This document shows, in pieces, positions 45,818 to 54,272 of a stretch of 64,000 nt of DNA (the first letter of the stretch is position 1; every line of letters starts with the position of its first letter). A program made the translations under genes and the position numbers. The notes under the pieces were generated by a model that made no database searches, was not told the DNA's origin, and was given only the letters and a program-made list of their open reading frames with translations. Origin of the DNA: CAZMNY01 sp964567745 (lineage in GTDB: Bacteria > Planctomycetota > Planctomycetia > Pirellulales > Pirellulaceae). Where the stretch lies: NCBI GenBank assembly GCA_964567745.1, contig CAZMNY010000003.1, forward strand, positions 186,001 to 250,000. Reading direction: 5' to 3'.

Positions 45818-46558
45818 CTAGCTCGCGCCTTTGAATGCGCCGTAAAGATGAACCATGGCGACGACGACGAGCGCAACGTAGATGATCCGATCAAAGTGTA
45901 CCTTGTTCGCCAAGCGACGATTAATGATGCGACCGATGAATGTGGCGGCGAAGACCACCGGCAGCGCGGCACCGCAATAACGAAACACTTCACCAGTCCA
46001 CAGGCCGCTCAACGCGTGAACGGACAATACGATCACGCAGACGGGCAGATAAAAACCCTGGACGGAAACGCGGTACTCGCTCGCCTTCCAGCGACGCATC
46101 GAACCGTAGACGACGATTGGGGGACCGAACGTGTTGTAAGCGCCGCCAAAGAATCCTGAGAAGACGCCAAACAACGGCGCCCAGGTGTCTTTCTTCAGTT
46201 CCGATAGAGTTGGGCTGCACAGGCGGAAAAAGCAGAAGCTGATCACCAGCGCGCCCAGCAACATTTTCACGAACCACTCTTCCACCTGCACCAGCAGCAA
46301 ATGCCCAAGCGGCACGCCGATGATGGCACCGACCGAGAGTTTCCAAGTCGAGGTGTAGTCCATGTCCCGGTGATCTTGAATTAAAATCACCAGCGCCATG
46401 CAGAGCGAAAGCAGAGCGACGAGGGGCCGAGCGATGTCGAAAGGGACGATCAGCGTCAGAATTGGCATGGCGACCAAGGCGTCACCGAAACCAAGCGAAG
46501 AGCGCACCAGAGACGACAGAAACAGAGTCAGCAGGACCAGAATTACCGTTGTCTCCAT
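45818..46558 (-). CDS. TSUP-family permease (TauE/SafE-like)
   Basis: 246 residues from ATG 46558, the first that precedes a membrane helix; the frame is open for 33 more codons. About seven or eight hydrophobic segments with the half-repeat layout of the TSUP family: SSLVRSSLGFGDALVAMPIL near the start and SGFFGGAYNTFGPPIVVYG in the middle, the two conserved loop motifs. Members move small sulfur- or carbon-containing anions such as sulfite or sulfonates. The substrate is unknown, and no sulfur genes are adjacent. Confidence 0.82.
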   Translation of the reverse strand: METTVILVLLTLFLSSLVRSSLGFGDALVAMPILTLIVPFDIARPLVALLSLCMALVILIQDHRDMDYTSTWKLSVGAIIGVPLGHLLLVQVEEWFVKMLLGALVISFCFFRLCSPTLSELKKDTWAPLFGVFSGFFGGAYNTFGPPIVVYGSMRRWKASEYRVSVQGFYLPVCVIVLSVHALSGLWTGEVFRYCGAALPVVFAATFIGRIINRRLANKVHFDRIIYVALVVVAMVHLYGAFKGAS

Positions 46559-46803
46559 GCCTTCGCCCAACGAGTTGGCACGCCTCCTCAACTGCCGTAC
46601 GTGAATTGAATCGAATTGAACTCGAATCCGAAGCGTCGCCTGAGGCATGCCCATCACGAGGCGATCTCGTGGCTTCGATCATGCCCTATTCGACGTGATA
46701 GACGTCGTTCGTTCAAGCGGAGCGACGCAGTCGTCGGCCAATTCGTGTAAACTATGCTGCATGTTTCGGACCGATAACATTACAAAAATGAGAGACAGAG
46801 ACG

Positions 46804-47547
46804 ATGCCCTCTTCCCCTAAGACTGCAGTAATTCCGGCAACGTGGGAAGTGCCTCAGACGTTTCGTGATCGGATCGGCGCCAAAGCGGGCCGCCAGCGAT
46901 TGATGGAGAGCGATGGACATCTACTGCTAATCACCCACCTCCCGCCAGAACCCGATAGCGACCAACGCATTCCCCGGTTCTTCTGGCGCCACGCCGACGG
47001 CTCCTGGTCCTCCAATGACATGGGAAGCGGACCAGGCGCGCTAGGTAAACACATCGCCGCATTCGAGCAAGTGGTCGATCAATGTGAAGAGTTGGAGGAA
47101 AACGCAGCGGGTCCGGAACAATATTTCCAGTTGCTTGAGAAACTGGCGCCTGTGCACCGAGCGGCAAGCCATTTGCAGAGCGTGCTTCAAGAGGCTCGAC
47201 AGAAAGCAAGCGACGACCGAGAACTGATCAATCTTCGCGACCGAGCTTATGAACTCGAGCGAACGGCGGAGTTGTTGTACAACGGCGCCAAAACGTCTCT
47301 CGACTACGAAGTCGCTCGACGAGCCGCCGAACAAGCTAAGTCGGCCCACGCGATGGCGTCGTCGGCCCATCGACTCAACGTTCTCGCCGCTTTCTTCTTT
47401 CCGATCGCCACACTCAGCTCCATTTTCGGCATGACCATGCTCGACAACTGGAAGTCGGGTTGGCCCCCAACCATGTTCACGATCGTGATGCTCGTCGGCC
47501 TGGCCATGGGATTCGGCTTACTTCAATGGGTCACACGCCGCAAATAG
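46804..47547 (+). CDS. CorA-like protein with GMT in place of GMN
   Basis: 247 residues. A cytoplasmic N-terminal part (~1-185) with long charged helices is followed by two membrane helices (~192-213 and ~224-242), the CorA-type C-terminus. The pore-loop motif that reads GMN in CorA Mg2+ channels is here GMT (Gly209-Met210-Thr211) in ATLSSIFGMTMLDN. The family relation is clear from the helix order and the LAAFFFPIATLSSIFG start of TM1. The N-terminal domain is shorter than in true CorA proteins (about 315 residues), so transport activity is uncertain. Confidence 0.68.
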   Translation: MPSSPKTAVIPATWEVPQTFRDRIGAKAGRQRLMESDGHLLLITHLPPEPDSDQRIPRFFWRHADGSWSSNDMGSGPGALGKHIAAFEQVVDQCEELEENAAGPEQYFQLLEKLAPVHRAASHLQSVLQEARQKASDDRELINLRDRAYELERTAELLYNGAKTSLDYEVARRAAEQAKSAHAMASSAHRLNVLAAFFFPIATLSSIFGMTMLDNWKSGWPPTMFTIVMLVGLAMGFGLLQWVTRRK

Positions 47548-47611
47548 ACGCGAGCGGCATAGCCGGTACTGTTCGACGCGCGCGTTGGCAAACTCGCTGG
47601 TGTCGTGCTTC

Positions 47612-47650
47612 CATTTTGCACTTTGCATTCTTCACTTTGCATTTTGCACT
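47612..47650. repeat. Degenerate TTTTGCACTTTGCA tandem repeat
   Basis: About three imperfect copies of a 14-bp unit based on TTTGCATTTTGCACT in a gene-free gap. The layout resembles 27671-27702; both look like short, decaying intergenic repeats. Confidence 0.65.
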
Positions 47651-47660
47651 GAAGAGCTCG

Positions 47661-47672
47661 GTGGTTTGGCAC
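47661..47672 (+). repeat. Dispersed 12-bp word, copy 1
   Basis: GTGGTTTGGCAC here recurs exactly on the other strand at 52285-52296. The surrounding GGCACTGACAAGCCGGTGGCACA looks like part of a larger dispersed palindromic repeat. Confidence 0.4.
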
Positions 47673-47874
47673 TGACAAGCCGGTGGCACAAATGGCACAC
47701 AAGAGTGGGTCTCGCGCCCGTATTGCCGACCCATACTTGCCGGCGGGTCTTGCTGAATGAATCTGCCGCCACTAGGCTGCTTGGCTGGCATGAAGAACAA
47801 GGTCGGCGTGGTGGAAACCCCAAGCGGATGCCGACCCCAATGATTAGCTCCGGAATCGAAAAAAGGTTGGCCAG

Positions 47875-48702
47875 ATGTTGCAGTTGTTTGGGCAAATTGA
47901 AGAAGCTGTCGCAAAAATCCGCTCGGTGTGGGATCGCCAACCGAAGGCCGGAATCATTCTGGGCACGGGACTTGGCGGGATGGTCGAGGAAGTCGAAGTT
48001 GAAGCTTCACTTGACTACTCCGAGATCCCGAACTTTCCCAGCTCAACGGCGACCAGCCATCGCGGCCGGCTGGTCTGCGGCAACCTCTGCGGGATTCCCG
48101 TGATGGCGATGGAGGGTCGTTTTCATATGTACGAGGGTTATCCGCTCTCGCAAATCACTCTTCCAGTTCGAGTGATGCGAGCGATGGGGGCCGACTTGCT
48201 GGTCGTCTCGAACGCGGCGGGAGGCATGAATCCTTACTATAAGCTCGGCGACATCATGGTCATTGAGGACCAGATCAACCTGATGGGAGACAACCCGCTG
48301 ATCGGCATCAACGACGACCGCCTGGGGCCTCGCTTTCCCGACATGTGCGAACCCTACACGCAAGCGCTCGTCGACCGGGCGTTGGAAGTTGCCCGCAAAG
48401 AAAACATCGTGGCCCACAAGGGCGTGTTCGTGGCCGTCGCTGGACCGAACCTGGAGACGCGAGCTGAATATCGATTCCTGCGAGGCATCGGCGCCGATTG
48501 TGTTGGCATGTCAACGGTCCCTGAAATCATCGTCGCCGTTCACTGCGGCATGAGAGCAGTTGGCATGTCGATCGTCACCGACCTCTGCTTCCCTGACTCC
48601 CTGGAGCCAGCCGACGTCCAGAAGATCATTGCGACTGCGAACGACGCCGAGCCGAAACTGAGGACGCTGGTTCGAGGCGTGCTGGCTGGCGAAGCCGGCT
48701 AA
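47875..48702 (+). CDS. Purine nucleoside phosphorylase, trimeric type, Asp variant
   Basis: 275 residues, the usual size of the trimeric (class II) enzymes that split purine nucleosides with phosphate. Typical blocks: GIILGTGLGG, ATSHRGRLVCG, EGRFHMYEGYP, NAAGGMNPYY and GPNLETRAEYRF with the base-binding Glu. In the last block, where 6-oxopurine enzymes have T-N, this protein has Thr-Asp (Asp236, 48580-48582) in SIVTDLCFPD. In human PNP the corresponding Asn243 to Asp change allows adenosine to be used, so this copy may act on 6-aminopurines (adenosine or methylthioadenosine). A related gene follows after 20 bases. Confidence 0.87.
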   Translation: MLQLFGQIEEAVAKIRSVWDRQPKAGIILGTGLGGMVEEVEVEASLDYSEIPNFPSSTATSHRGRLVCGNLCGIPVMAMEGRFHMYEGYPLSQITLPVRVMRAMGADLLVVSNAAGGMNPYYKLGDIMVIEDQINLMGDNPLIGINDDRLGPRFPDMCEPYTQALVDRALEVARKENIVAHKGVFVAVAGPNLETRAEYRFLRGIGADCVGMSTVPEIIVAVHCGMRAVGMSIVTDLCFPDSLEPADVQKIIATANDAEPKLRTLVRGVLAGEAG

Positions 48703-48722
48703 GCGAGAAGGGACGATTAGAG

Positions 48723-49559
48723 ATGACTCTCGAGACTCGGATCGCCGAGGCCGCCGAGTGTATTCGCGCCCAGTGGGGCAAGGCACCCGATTGCGGAATC
48801 ATCTTGGGCACCGGCTACGGCGCAATGGCCGAACGAGTGCGAGGGCCGGTGATCATCCCCTACGCCGAGATCCCCCACTTTCCTCGCTCGACAGCCTTGG
48901 CTCACGTCGGCCGTCTCGTCTGCGGAGAATTGTTCGGCGCGTCCGTCGCCGTCATGCAGGGACGCTGTCACTTGTACGAAGGGTATTCGCTCGACGAAGT
49001 CGCCCTGCCGACGATGACGCTCTGCGCTCTCGGCGCGAAGCGAATGATCGTCACCAACGCCGCGGGTGGAGTGAACCCGTACTACGCAATTGGCGATGTG
49101 ATGCTAATCGACAGTCACATCAATCTGATGTGGGGCGAGCCAAGTGCGATGGCAAGCATGAGAAGGCCAGAAGAGCAATCTCGAGACGGGCCGGTTCGGC
49201 GAGCGACTGCAGGCAATCCATACTGCCGTGACCTGCTCGAGAAGGTTTGGCGAGAAAGTGCGACGCCGGCGTTTCACGCTCATCGAGGCGTCTATGTCGC
49301 CGTTACGGGGCCGTCCTATGAAACGCGCTCGGAGTACCGTTGCTTTCGTAAGATTGGAGGCGACGCGGTCGGGATGTCGACGGCTCCGGAAGCCGTTGCT
49401 GCGGCAAACGAGGGCGTGCCGGTACTCGGCATCTCGGTCATCACCAACGTCGCTCGACCCGATTCGCCTGAGACTGTCGACGCGGAGGACGTTGTCGTCG
49501 CCTCACACGCCGCCGCCAACAATGTGTTGAGCGTTGTTGAAACGGCGATCAAACAGTAG
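48723..49559 (+). CDS. Purine nucleoside phosphorylase, trimeric type, Asn variant
   Basis: 278 residues, a divergent tandem paralogue of the preceding gene. The blocks GIILGTGYGA, ALAHVGRLVCG, QGRCHLYEGYS, NAAGGVNPYY, GPSYETRSEYR and GMSTAPEAV are all there. The base-recognition segment is SVITNVARPD with Asn242, the classic 6-oxopurine signature (inosine/guanosine). It also has an insert of about 15 residues (ASMRRPEEQSRDGPVRR) not seen in the first copy. The pair would thus divide purine salvage by base type. Its last 11 bases overlap the convergent response-regulator gene. Confidence 0.86.
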   Translation: MTLETRIAEAAECIRAQWGKAPDCGIILGTGYGAMAERVRGPVIIPYAEIPHFPRSTALAHVGRLVCGELFGASVAVMQGRCHLYEGYSLDEVALPTMTLCALGAKRMIVTNAAGGVNPYYAIGDVMLIDSHINLMWGEPSAMASMRRPEEQSRDGPVRRATAGNPYCRDLLEKVWRESATPAFHAHRGVYVAVTGPSYETRSEYRCFRKIGGDAVGMSTAPEAVAAANEGVPVLGISVITNVARPDSPETVDAEDVVVASHAAANNVLSVVETAIKQ

Positions 49560-50073
49560 GCGGTGTCGGAAAGCCATGCGAGGCAGCGTAGTTGGGCGTC
49601 GTTTCCGCCGGCCGGTCAAGCAAGTCGCCCATCCGGGCTGAAGGTCGAGCTGTTTCGTTGTGTTCAATTCGAGTGCGAACCAAGTGCGGCATCCAGAGCG
49701 CCTTGTTAACCAATTCGATCAGCACCTCGGGATCGAACGGCTTTCGCAAGTAGTACGCTCCGCCCGCATCATGCGTTCGGCGAACAATGTCCGGCCGTTG
49801 GCTTGAGGAGACAAACATCAAAGGCACGTCGCTCATGCCCGGCTGACGACGAAGTTGCTTGCAGAGCTCTAATCCGCTGACGCCATTCAGATTGACATCG
49901 CAAATGATAAGATCGAGCGGAAGTGAATTGGCAGCTTTTGTCGCCGCTTCTTCGTCACTCGCACAGTGGCACTCGTAACCGGACAGGTTGAGCACGGCGG
50001 CAACGCCAGTCAGTGTAATCGGGTCAGAGTCGATGATCAAAATGACGGCGGGATCAGTCTGAATCGGCTGCAT
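49549..50073 (-). CDS. Response regulator (receiver domain)
   Basis: 174 residues from ATG 50073, preceded by GAGG; the longer open frame (38 more codons) lacks family features. One receiver domain: acidic pair in ILIIDSDP, phospho-acceptor Asp59 in LIICDVNLNG, Thr/Ser in FVSSSQRP and Lys111 in YYLRKPFD. The C-terminal 45 residues are unassigned and include no DNA-binding domain, so it may act by protein contact. No partner kinase is adjacent. Confidence 0.82.
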   Translation of the reverse strand: MQPIQTDPAVILIIDSDPITLTGVAAVLNLSGYECHCASDEEAATKAANSLPLDLIICDVNLNGVSGLELCKQLRRQPGMSDVPLMFVSSSQRPDIVRRTHDAGGAYYLRKPFDPEVLIELVNKALWMPHLVRTRIEHNETARPSARMGDLLDRPAETTPNYAASHGFPTPPTV

Positions 50074-50313
50074 GGTGCGGTCGCCTCTTTGAGATTCAAA
50101 TCGTGCAGAAACTGATTTCGCCTCGAAATCTCGCATCACTGAGCAATGCTTAGCAAACATACACCCAGCCGAGCGTAGCGGAATCAAAAATGGGAAAATC
50201 TCCCATGTTTGGCAGCCGACAAGGTTGGCCTAATCCGCAAAACCAGTAACAGACGATTCTTTGGCGTGCGTGTGCAGCGGCGATTGACTGTCGAACCTGT
50301 TTCACCGCACATG

Positions 50314-52125
50314 TCAGTCGGCTGGCAAAGTAAACTCGACTCCGCCCGGTCGATCGTCACCAGTCAACAGCGGGCCGGCGATTTGAGCGGCGGCCCGCTG
50401 TCCGGCTAGCGCCGGTGCACCCATGCCGGCGATATCGAATGGCTCGCTTGGCTCGCCTTGAAACATCTGCAGCGTTCGCGTCGGAAAGGCGAAAGCCACG
50501 CCCAGCTGATCGGCCAGTTTAATGATATCGACGAGCAGCCGATGTCGCTCGCGAAGCTCGACGGACCAATCGGAACAATCGAAGAAACAGTAAAGCAATA
50601 CGTCCATCGAGCAGTCGCTGAGGTTGTTCAAATAGACGTGGTAATAGTCCTTGCGAGCGTACGGGTGTCGACGAAGCAGCTCGCGTACGCCTTCGCAAAA
50701 CGCGTCGATCTGTTCAGGCGTCGTGTCGTACTGCAATCCGAGCGTCGCCTTAAAGCGTCGAAAACTTCGCTTGCCCATGTTGTCGACAACGGCCGTCGTC
50801 AAGTTGCTGTTCGGCACGGTGACAAGTGAATTGTAGAATGTCCGAATCCTCGTGCTGCGAAAACCGACCGTCTCGACCGTCCCCTCGATGTCGCCCGTCA
50901 CCACCCAGTCGCCCACTTCAAAGGGTCGATCGAGAAGGACGGTGACCGATCCGAATAAATTGCTCACCGCGTCCTGTGACGCCAGCGCAAGCGCCATCCC
51001 GCCGATACCGACACCGGCGAGCAACCCGGTTATCCTCCAGTCAAACGCCTCGGCGCAAATGACGACGCCGATGCAGAACGCGATGACCTTGAGCGACTTA
51101 GAGACTAACGGGACGAGCAAATCGTCGAACCTGGTCGGCGTCCGCTCCGCACGCCGCTTCATCACGCCTGCAACTAGGTCAATCAAATGGAACGAGGTCC
51201 AAACTGCAGCTAATACGGCAAACGCCTTTAACGCTCCAAGTAGAATTTTCAAAGTCCAAGGCGGCAAGCCGATCAGTGTCATCCCAACGAACCAGACGAG
51301 GCCTTGAGCGAACAACCCAACCGGCTTCCACAGCTTCCGTTGCTCCGGCGGCTCCTCCCCTCGCCCGAGCTTGAACCAAGTCGCCGTGAGGATTCTCAGA
51401 ATCCCTCGAGTGAGCAAGTCCGCAAGGAATCCGATCAGGATCACAACGACGATGTTGATCCACTGATAGTCCGGAAAAAGGAAATGAGTTTGCTTGAGGC
51501 TGGGGTCGAACTGTTTCTCGAGCCAAATGCTGAAGTAAAACGGTTTTCCGGTCGCGTCATCGCTTGTCGACTCGACGATTTTCTTGCGTTGTTCCCAACG
51601 CACGTAAAGGTCTTCGATTTGGGCCACGGTCTCGGGGCTGAATCGCCAGAGGCCATTGGCATCGCGGGCTATCGTAATCTGCCCAAGGTCCCCTAGAACC
51701 TCGTCGCCCAATTCGCTCGCTTGGTAAGCCAGCCGGTAGGGCGACCCTTCCGCCTCGTCTGGTATCAACGACAGATCGACTCTCATCATCCGATCGATCG
51801 TGTCCTTGAGCCTGAAGGCGAGTGGTCCACCCACGATCGCTCGGGCGTCTTCCGTCAGATTCTGCTCCGAAAAATCGAGACACTCGGCAGCGTCATCCAT
51901 CCGGTTTTCGTTGACGGCGAGCAAGAACTCCTGCATCGTGCTACGCGGCGATCGCAGCCGTTCGGCGAGCTTCGCGGCTTTGGGGTCGAGTTGTTTCTCG
52001 GCCGGCGCAGGTGGTTTTTCCGCCTGTTTCTCCGTCGAAGTGTTCTCTTGAGGGGCGGCCAACGTCGTGGTGCCGATTACCAAGAGTAATGCGCACGACC
52101 AAACTCCACGAACGAACGACGACAT
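50314..52125 (-). CDS. MscS-family mechanosensitive channel
   Basis: 603 residues from ATG 52125, which has GGAGG eight bases upstream. A signal peptide (~1-24) and an Ala/Pro/Lys-rich linker precede a helical periplasmic region (~45-190). Several membrane helices follow (e.g. LFAQGLVWFVGMTLIGLP and VIAFCIGVVICAEA), then the MscS pore (LLAGVGIGGMALALASQDAV) and the beta domain GSVTVLLDRPFEVGDWV, ending with the cytoplasmic vestibule. It should open on membrane tension to release solutes in hypo-osmotic shock. Monocistronic by position. Confidence 0.87.
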   Translation of the reverse strand: MSSFVRGVWSCALLLVIGTTTLAAPQENTSTEKQAEKPPAPAEKQLDPKAAKLAERLRSPRSTMQEFLLAVNENRMDDAAECLDFSEQNLTEDARAIVGGPLAFRLKDTIDRMMRVDLSLIPDEAEGSPYRLAYQASELGDEVLGDLGQITIARDANGLWRFSPETVAQIEDLYVRWEQRKKIVESTSDDATGKPFYFSIWLEKQFDPSLKQTHFLFPDYQWINIVVVILIGFLADLLTRGILRILTATWFKLGRGEEPPEQRKLWKPVGLFAQGLVWFVGMTLIGLPPWTLKILLGALKAFAVLAAVWTSFHLIDLVAGVMKRRAERTPTRFDDLLVPLVSKSLKVIAFCIGVVICAEAFDWRITGLLAGVGIGGMALALASQDAVSNLFGSVTVLLDRPFEVGDWVVTGDIEGTVETVGFRSTRIRTFYNSLVTVPNSNLTTAVVDNMGKRSFRRFKATLGLQYDTTPEQIDAFCEGVRELLRRHPYARKDYYHVYLNNLSDCSMDVLLYCFFDCSDWSVELRERHRLLVDIIKLADQLGVAFAFPTRTLQMFQGEPSEPFDIAGMGAPALAGQRAAAQIAGPLLTGDDRPGGVEFTLPAD

Positions 52126-52284
52126 ATTCGAGTCCTCCCTGAATCGAAATCGAGCCAACCTATCGCGAGCGCGCTCATGCAAAAAAGCTAATCCCTAGGC
52201 TCCGCCTCGCGACCGATGCCGCACTGCACACGACATCCCAGGGGCGCGAGTTTGGCATATGTCCCGAAATTTGCAAAGAGCGGT

Positions 52285-52296
52285 GTGCCAAACCAC
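52285..52296 (-). repeat. Dispersed 12-bp word, copy 2
   Basis: The reverse complement of GTGGTTTGGCAC at 47661-47672, in the gap upstream of the MscS gene. Confidence 0.4.
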
Positions 52297-52418
52297 TCCC
52301 GCTCCTCAGACCGAAAAGGATCTAGGACACGCTGAAGCGAGCCGGAGCGGCGGGTGCGAGCGTAAAAAGTGCACAAGGCACCGAGGCAAAAAGTAAAGTG
52401 CCAGACGATACGGCGAGT

Positions 52419-52853
52419 TCACCGAGCGTTAGGGAATCGGCAAGCTCGTTCGCGTGAAATGTCTTCGGCCAGTATATCGGCGAGGTTAAAGCCTCGCAGA
52501 GCGTCTTCGACGGTCGCTAGTGCGGCGTCCAGTCGCGAATGCATGGGACAAAGGCTGACTCCGTGAGCCGCCAGGCCGATCGGGCACTCGGTGATCCGGC
52601 GGATCGGATCGACCGCGTTGATGATCTCCAAAATCGTGATGTCGGCGGCGTCTTTCGCCAGCGAGACCCCGCCGCCAATGCCGCGCTGAGACTGCACGAT
52701 GCCGGCCTTCCTCAAGGATTGCAAGACCTTCGAAAGGTAGGCAGGCGGCACCTTCGTCGCATCGGCCAAGTCGAGCGTCGTGACGACCTTGGGCGACTTC
52801 GAAGCCAGAACCGACATCGACCTCAGCGCATACTCTGCCGTTTGTGAAAACAT
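52419..52853 (-). CDS. Rrf2-family regulator, NsrR-like
   Basis: 144 residues from the ATG at 52853; the frame is open upstream but MFSQTAEYALRSM is the canonical Rrf2 start. A winged-helix DNA-binding part (KVVTTLDLADATKVPPAYLS, recognition helix, then GIVQSQRGIGGGVSLA) is followed by the cluster region ECPIGLAAHGVSLCPMH with Cys90 and Cys102 and His97/His105. Rrf2 proteins with an iron-sulfur cluster usually have three Cys here; the middle one is missing, so the cluster ligand set differs or is incomplete. It closes an operon with the hybrid cluster protein and the cytochrome, so it probably controls them in response to nitric oxide or redox stress. Confidence 0.78.
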   Translation of the reverse strand: MFSQTAEYALRSMSVLASKSPKVVTTLDLADATKVPPAYLSKVLQSLRKAGIVQSQRGIGGGVSLAKDAADITILEIINAVDPIRRITECPIGLAAHGVSLCPMHSRLDAALATVEDALRGFNLADILAEDISRERACRFPNAR

Positions 52854-52884
52854 GCTCGGGCTCCAGAAATGTCGGTAGCCAACT

Positions 52885-54216
52885 CTACTTCGCTGCAGTC
52901 TTCCAGTAGTCGGGCAAGTCGGAAAGCGTGTCGCCGAGGATCTCGCAAATCGCTTTGCGATCAGCAACGCTTAGATGCGAATACGTCTTGCTTTGATCTT
53001 TGCCCGACAAGACTTCCCACAACCGACGATAGACTCGACCCTTAACGTCGGCGGGCAGAGAACGAAACGCGTCCGAGTAGATCAAGTAACTGCACGGATA
53101 CTTGAAGAGACGTCGCTTGAGATCAAAGTCCCGCAGAGAACGACCCTTCTTGTCTCGCGGTCCATTCGCGGAAAACTGCTCCGCGTATTTTGTCGTGCCC
53201 TTGATCTCATCCGTCAGCGCGCACTCGTCTGCGAACAGCATGTACTCGACCAGGTTCTCCGATGCAGAGTCAATTCTTCGTCGAGTCGACTCGCTCACGT
53301 AGTCTTCCGACCGTTCCAAAGCTCGATTCATCACGTCGCCATGGTGGTTGGCCAAGCGAGTTTCATAGCTGGCGAATGTGATGTGGTTGTGCATCTCCGA
53401 CTGATGCTCGAGAACCATCAACGCCACGATGTCGCTGTGGCTGCTCAAGTAGAGATCGGTCCGAGTCAGTTTGCTGAGATCCGTAATGTTGGCGCCCGCT
53501 TCGACGTCGAGGCTCTCGGGTCTGCTGCTTCTTGGCGTCGTGACGTTGCCCATATGCCGCTGCCGACCGTGAGTTCCGCTCACATACCATCCGCCCCAAC
53601 GCTGCTTGATCGGGCTCGAATGATTCGTGCGGAACGTCCCGGAACCGAAATTCGGCTGGCCGCTAGGCGAAGGATAGACGGATCGGACCATGTGCCCCGG
53701 AACACCTTCCGTCCGTGACGATGCGTGGCAGACCAAGCAATTCCCTTGATCCCGAATGAACTTGGGACGCTTCGACTTCTCCTGACTCAGCGTATAGAAA
53801 ATGGCCCCTTGCTTCGGGTCAACCGACGAGACTTCAATCACGTCGCCGTCGGAGACCCAACCGATATAGTTTTCGGCGTTGAAATAGAGCGCCCGCGGAG
53901 TCCACGGAGCAATCCGCCTCAACTGAAAACTTGTCTTCGAAAAAACCAGCATCTGTGACGAATGCGGAATCTTCAACTCATCGAGCACCGACTTCAAGTA
54001 GCCATGCTTGTCGTCGTAGTTCAATTCGACTTCGCCCTTGTCCATCCGCCGCTGCAGTTTCGCGACAGGATCATTGGCCTCGGTCGACGAGTAGTTGATC
54101 GGTTCGCGATCGAAAGAAACCTGAGCCTTCGCGGACCGCCCGAAGGCAGCCATGGAGGCCAGCACGATTGAAATCAGCGAGGCCAAGACCAGACGCCGAG
54201 TGCCACAGGTATCCAT
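52885..54216 (-). CDS. Exported c-type cytochrome-like protein of unknown family
   Basis: 443 residues from the ATG at 54216 (GTG or ATG starts 9-12 bases upstream are possible). A signal peptide (LVLASLISIVLASMAAFGRS) leads to one CXXCH motif, GNCLVCHASSRTEGVPGH, at ~168. Many His and Met residues elsewhere could be ligands, e.g. ETRLANHHGDVMNRA. I do not know the family. It sits between hcp (56-base gap) and the Rrf2 regulator (31-base gap), so a periplasmic electron-transfer or NO-related role is suggested by context only. Confidence 0.7.
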   Translation of the reverse strand: MDTCGTRRLVLASLISIVLASMAAFGRSAKAQVSFDREPINYSSTEANDPVAKLQRRMDKGEVELNYDDKHGYLKSVLDELKIPHSSQMLVFSKTSFQLRRIAPWTPRALYFNAENYIGWVSDGDVIEVSSVDPKQGAIFYTLSQEKSKRPKFIRDQGNCLVCHASSRTEGVPGHMVRSVYPSPSGQPNFGSGTFRTNHSSPIKQRWGGWYVSGTHGRQRHMGNVTTPRSSRPESLDVEAGANITDLSKLTRTDLYLSSHSDIVALMVLEHQSEMHNHITFASYETRLANHHGDVMNRALERSEDYVSESTRRRIDSASENLVEYMLFADECALTDEIKGTTKYAEQFSANGPRDKKGRSLRDFDLKRRLFKYPCSYLIYSDAFRSLPADVKGRVYRRLWEVLSGKDQSKTYSHLSVADRKAICEILGDTLSDLPDYWKTAAK

Positions 54217-54272
54217 ATCTCTCACCATCCCTTCCGCTCGTTGCGATTTGCTTCAGACACCGCCAGTCCGCG

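Larger units (their letters stand above)
47548..47874. other. Intergenic region with low-complexity repeats
   Basis: No gene. It carries an array of CATTTTGCACTTTGCA-type words (47612-47650) and a GTGGTTTGGCAC word (47661-47672) that recurs inverted at 52285-52296. Confidence 0.5.
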
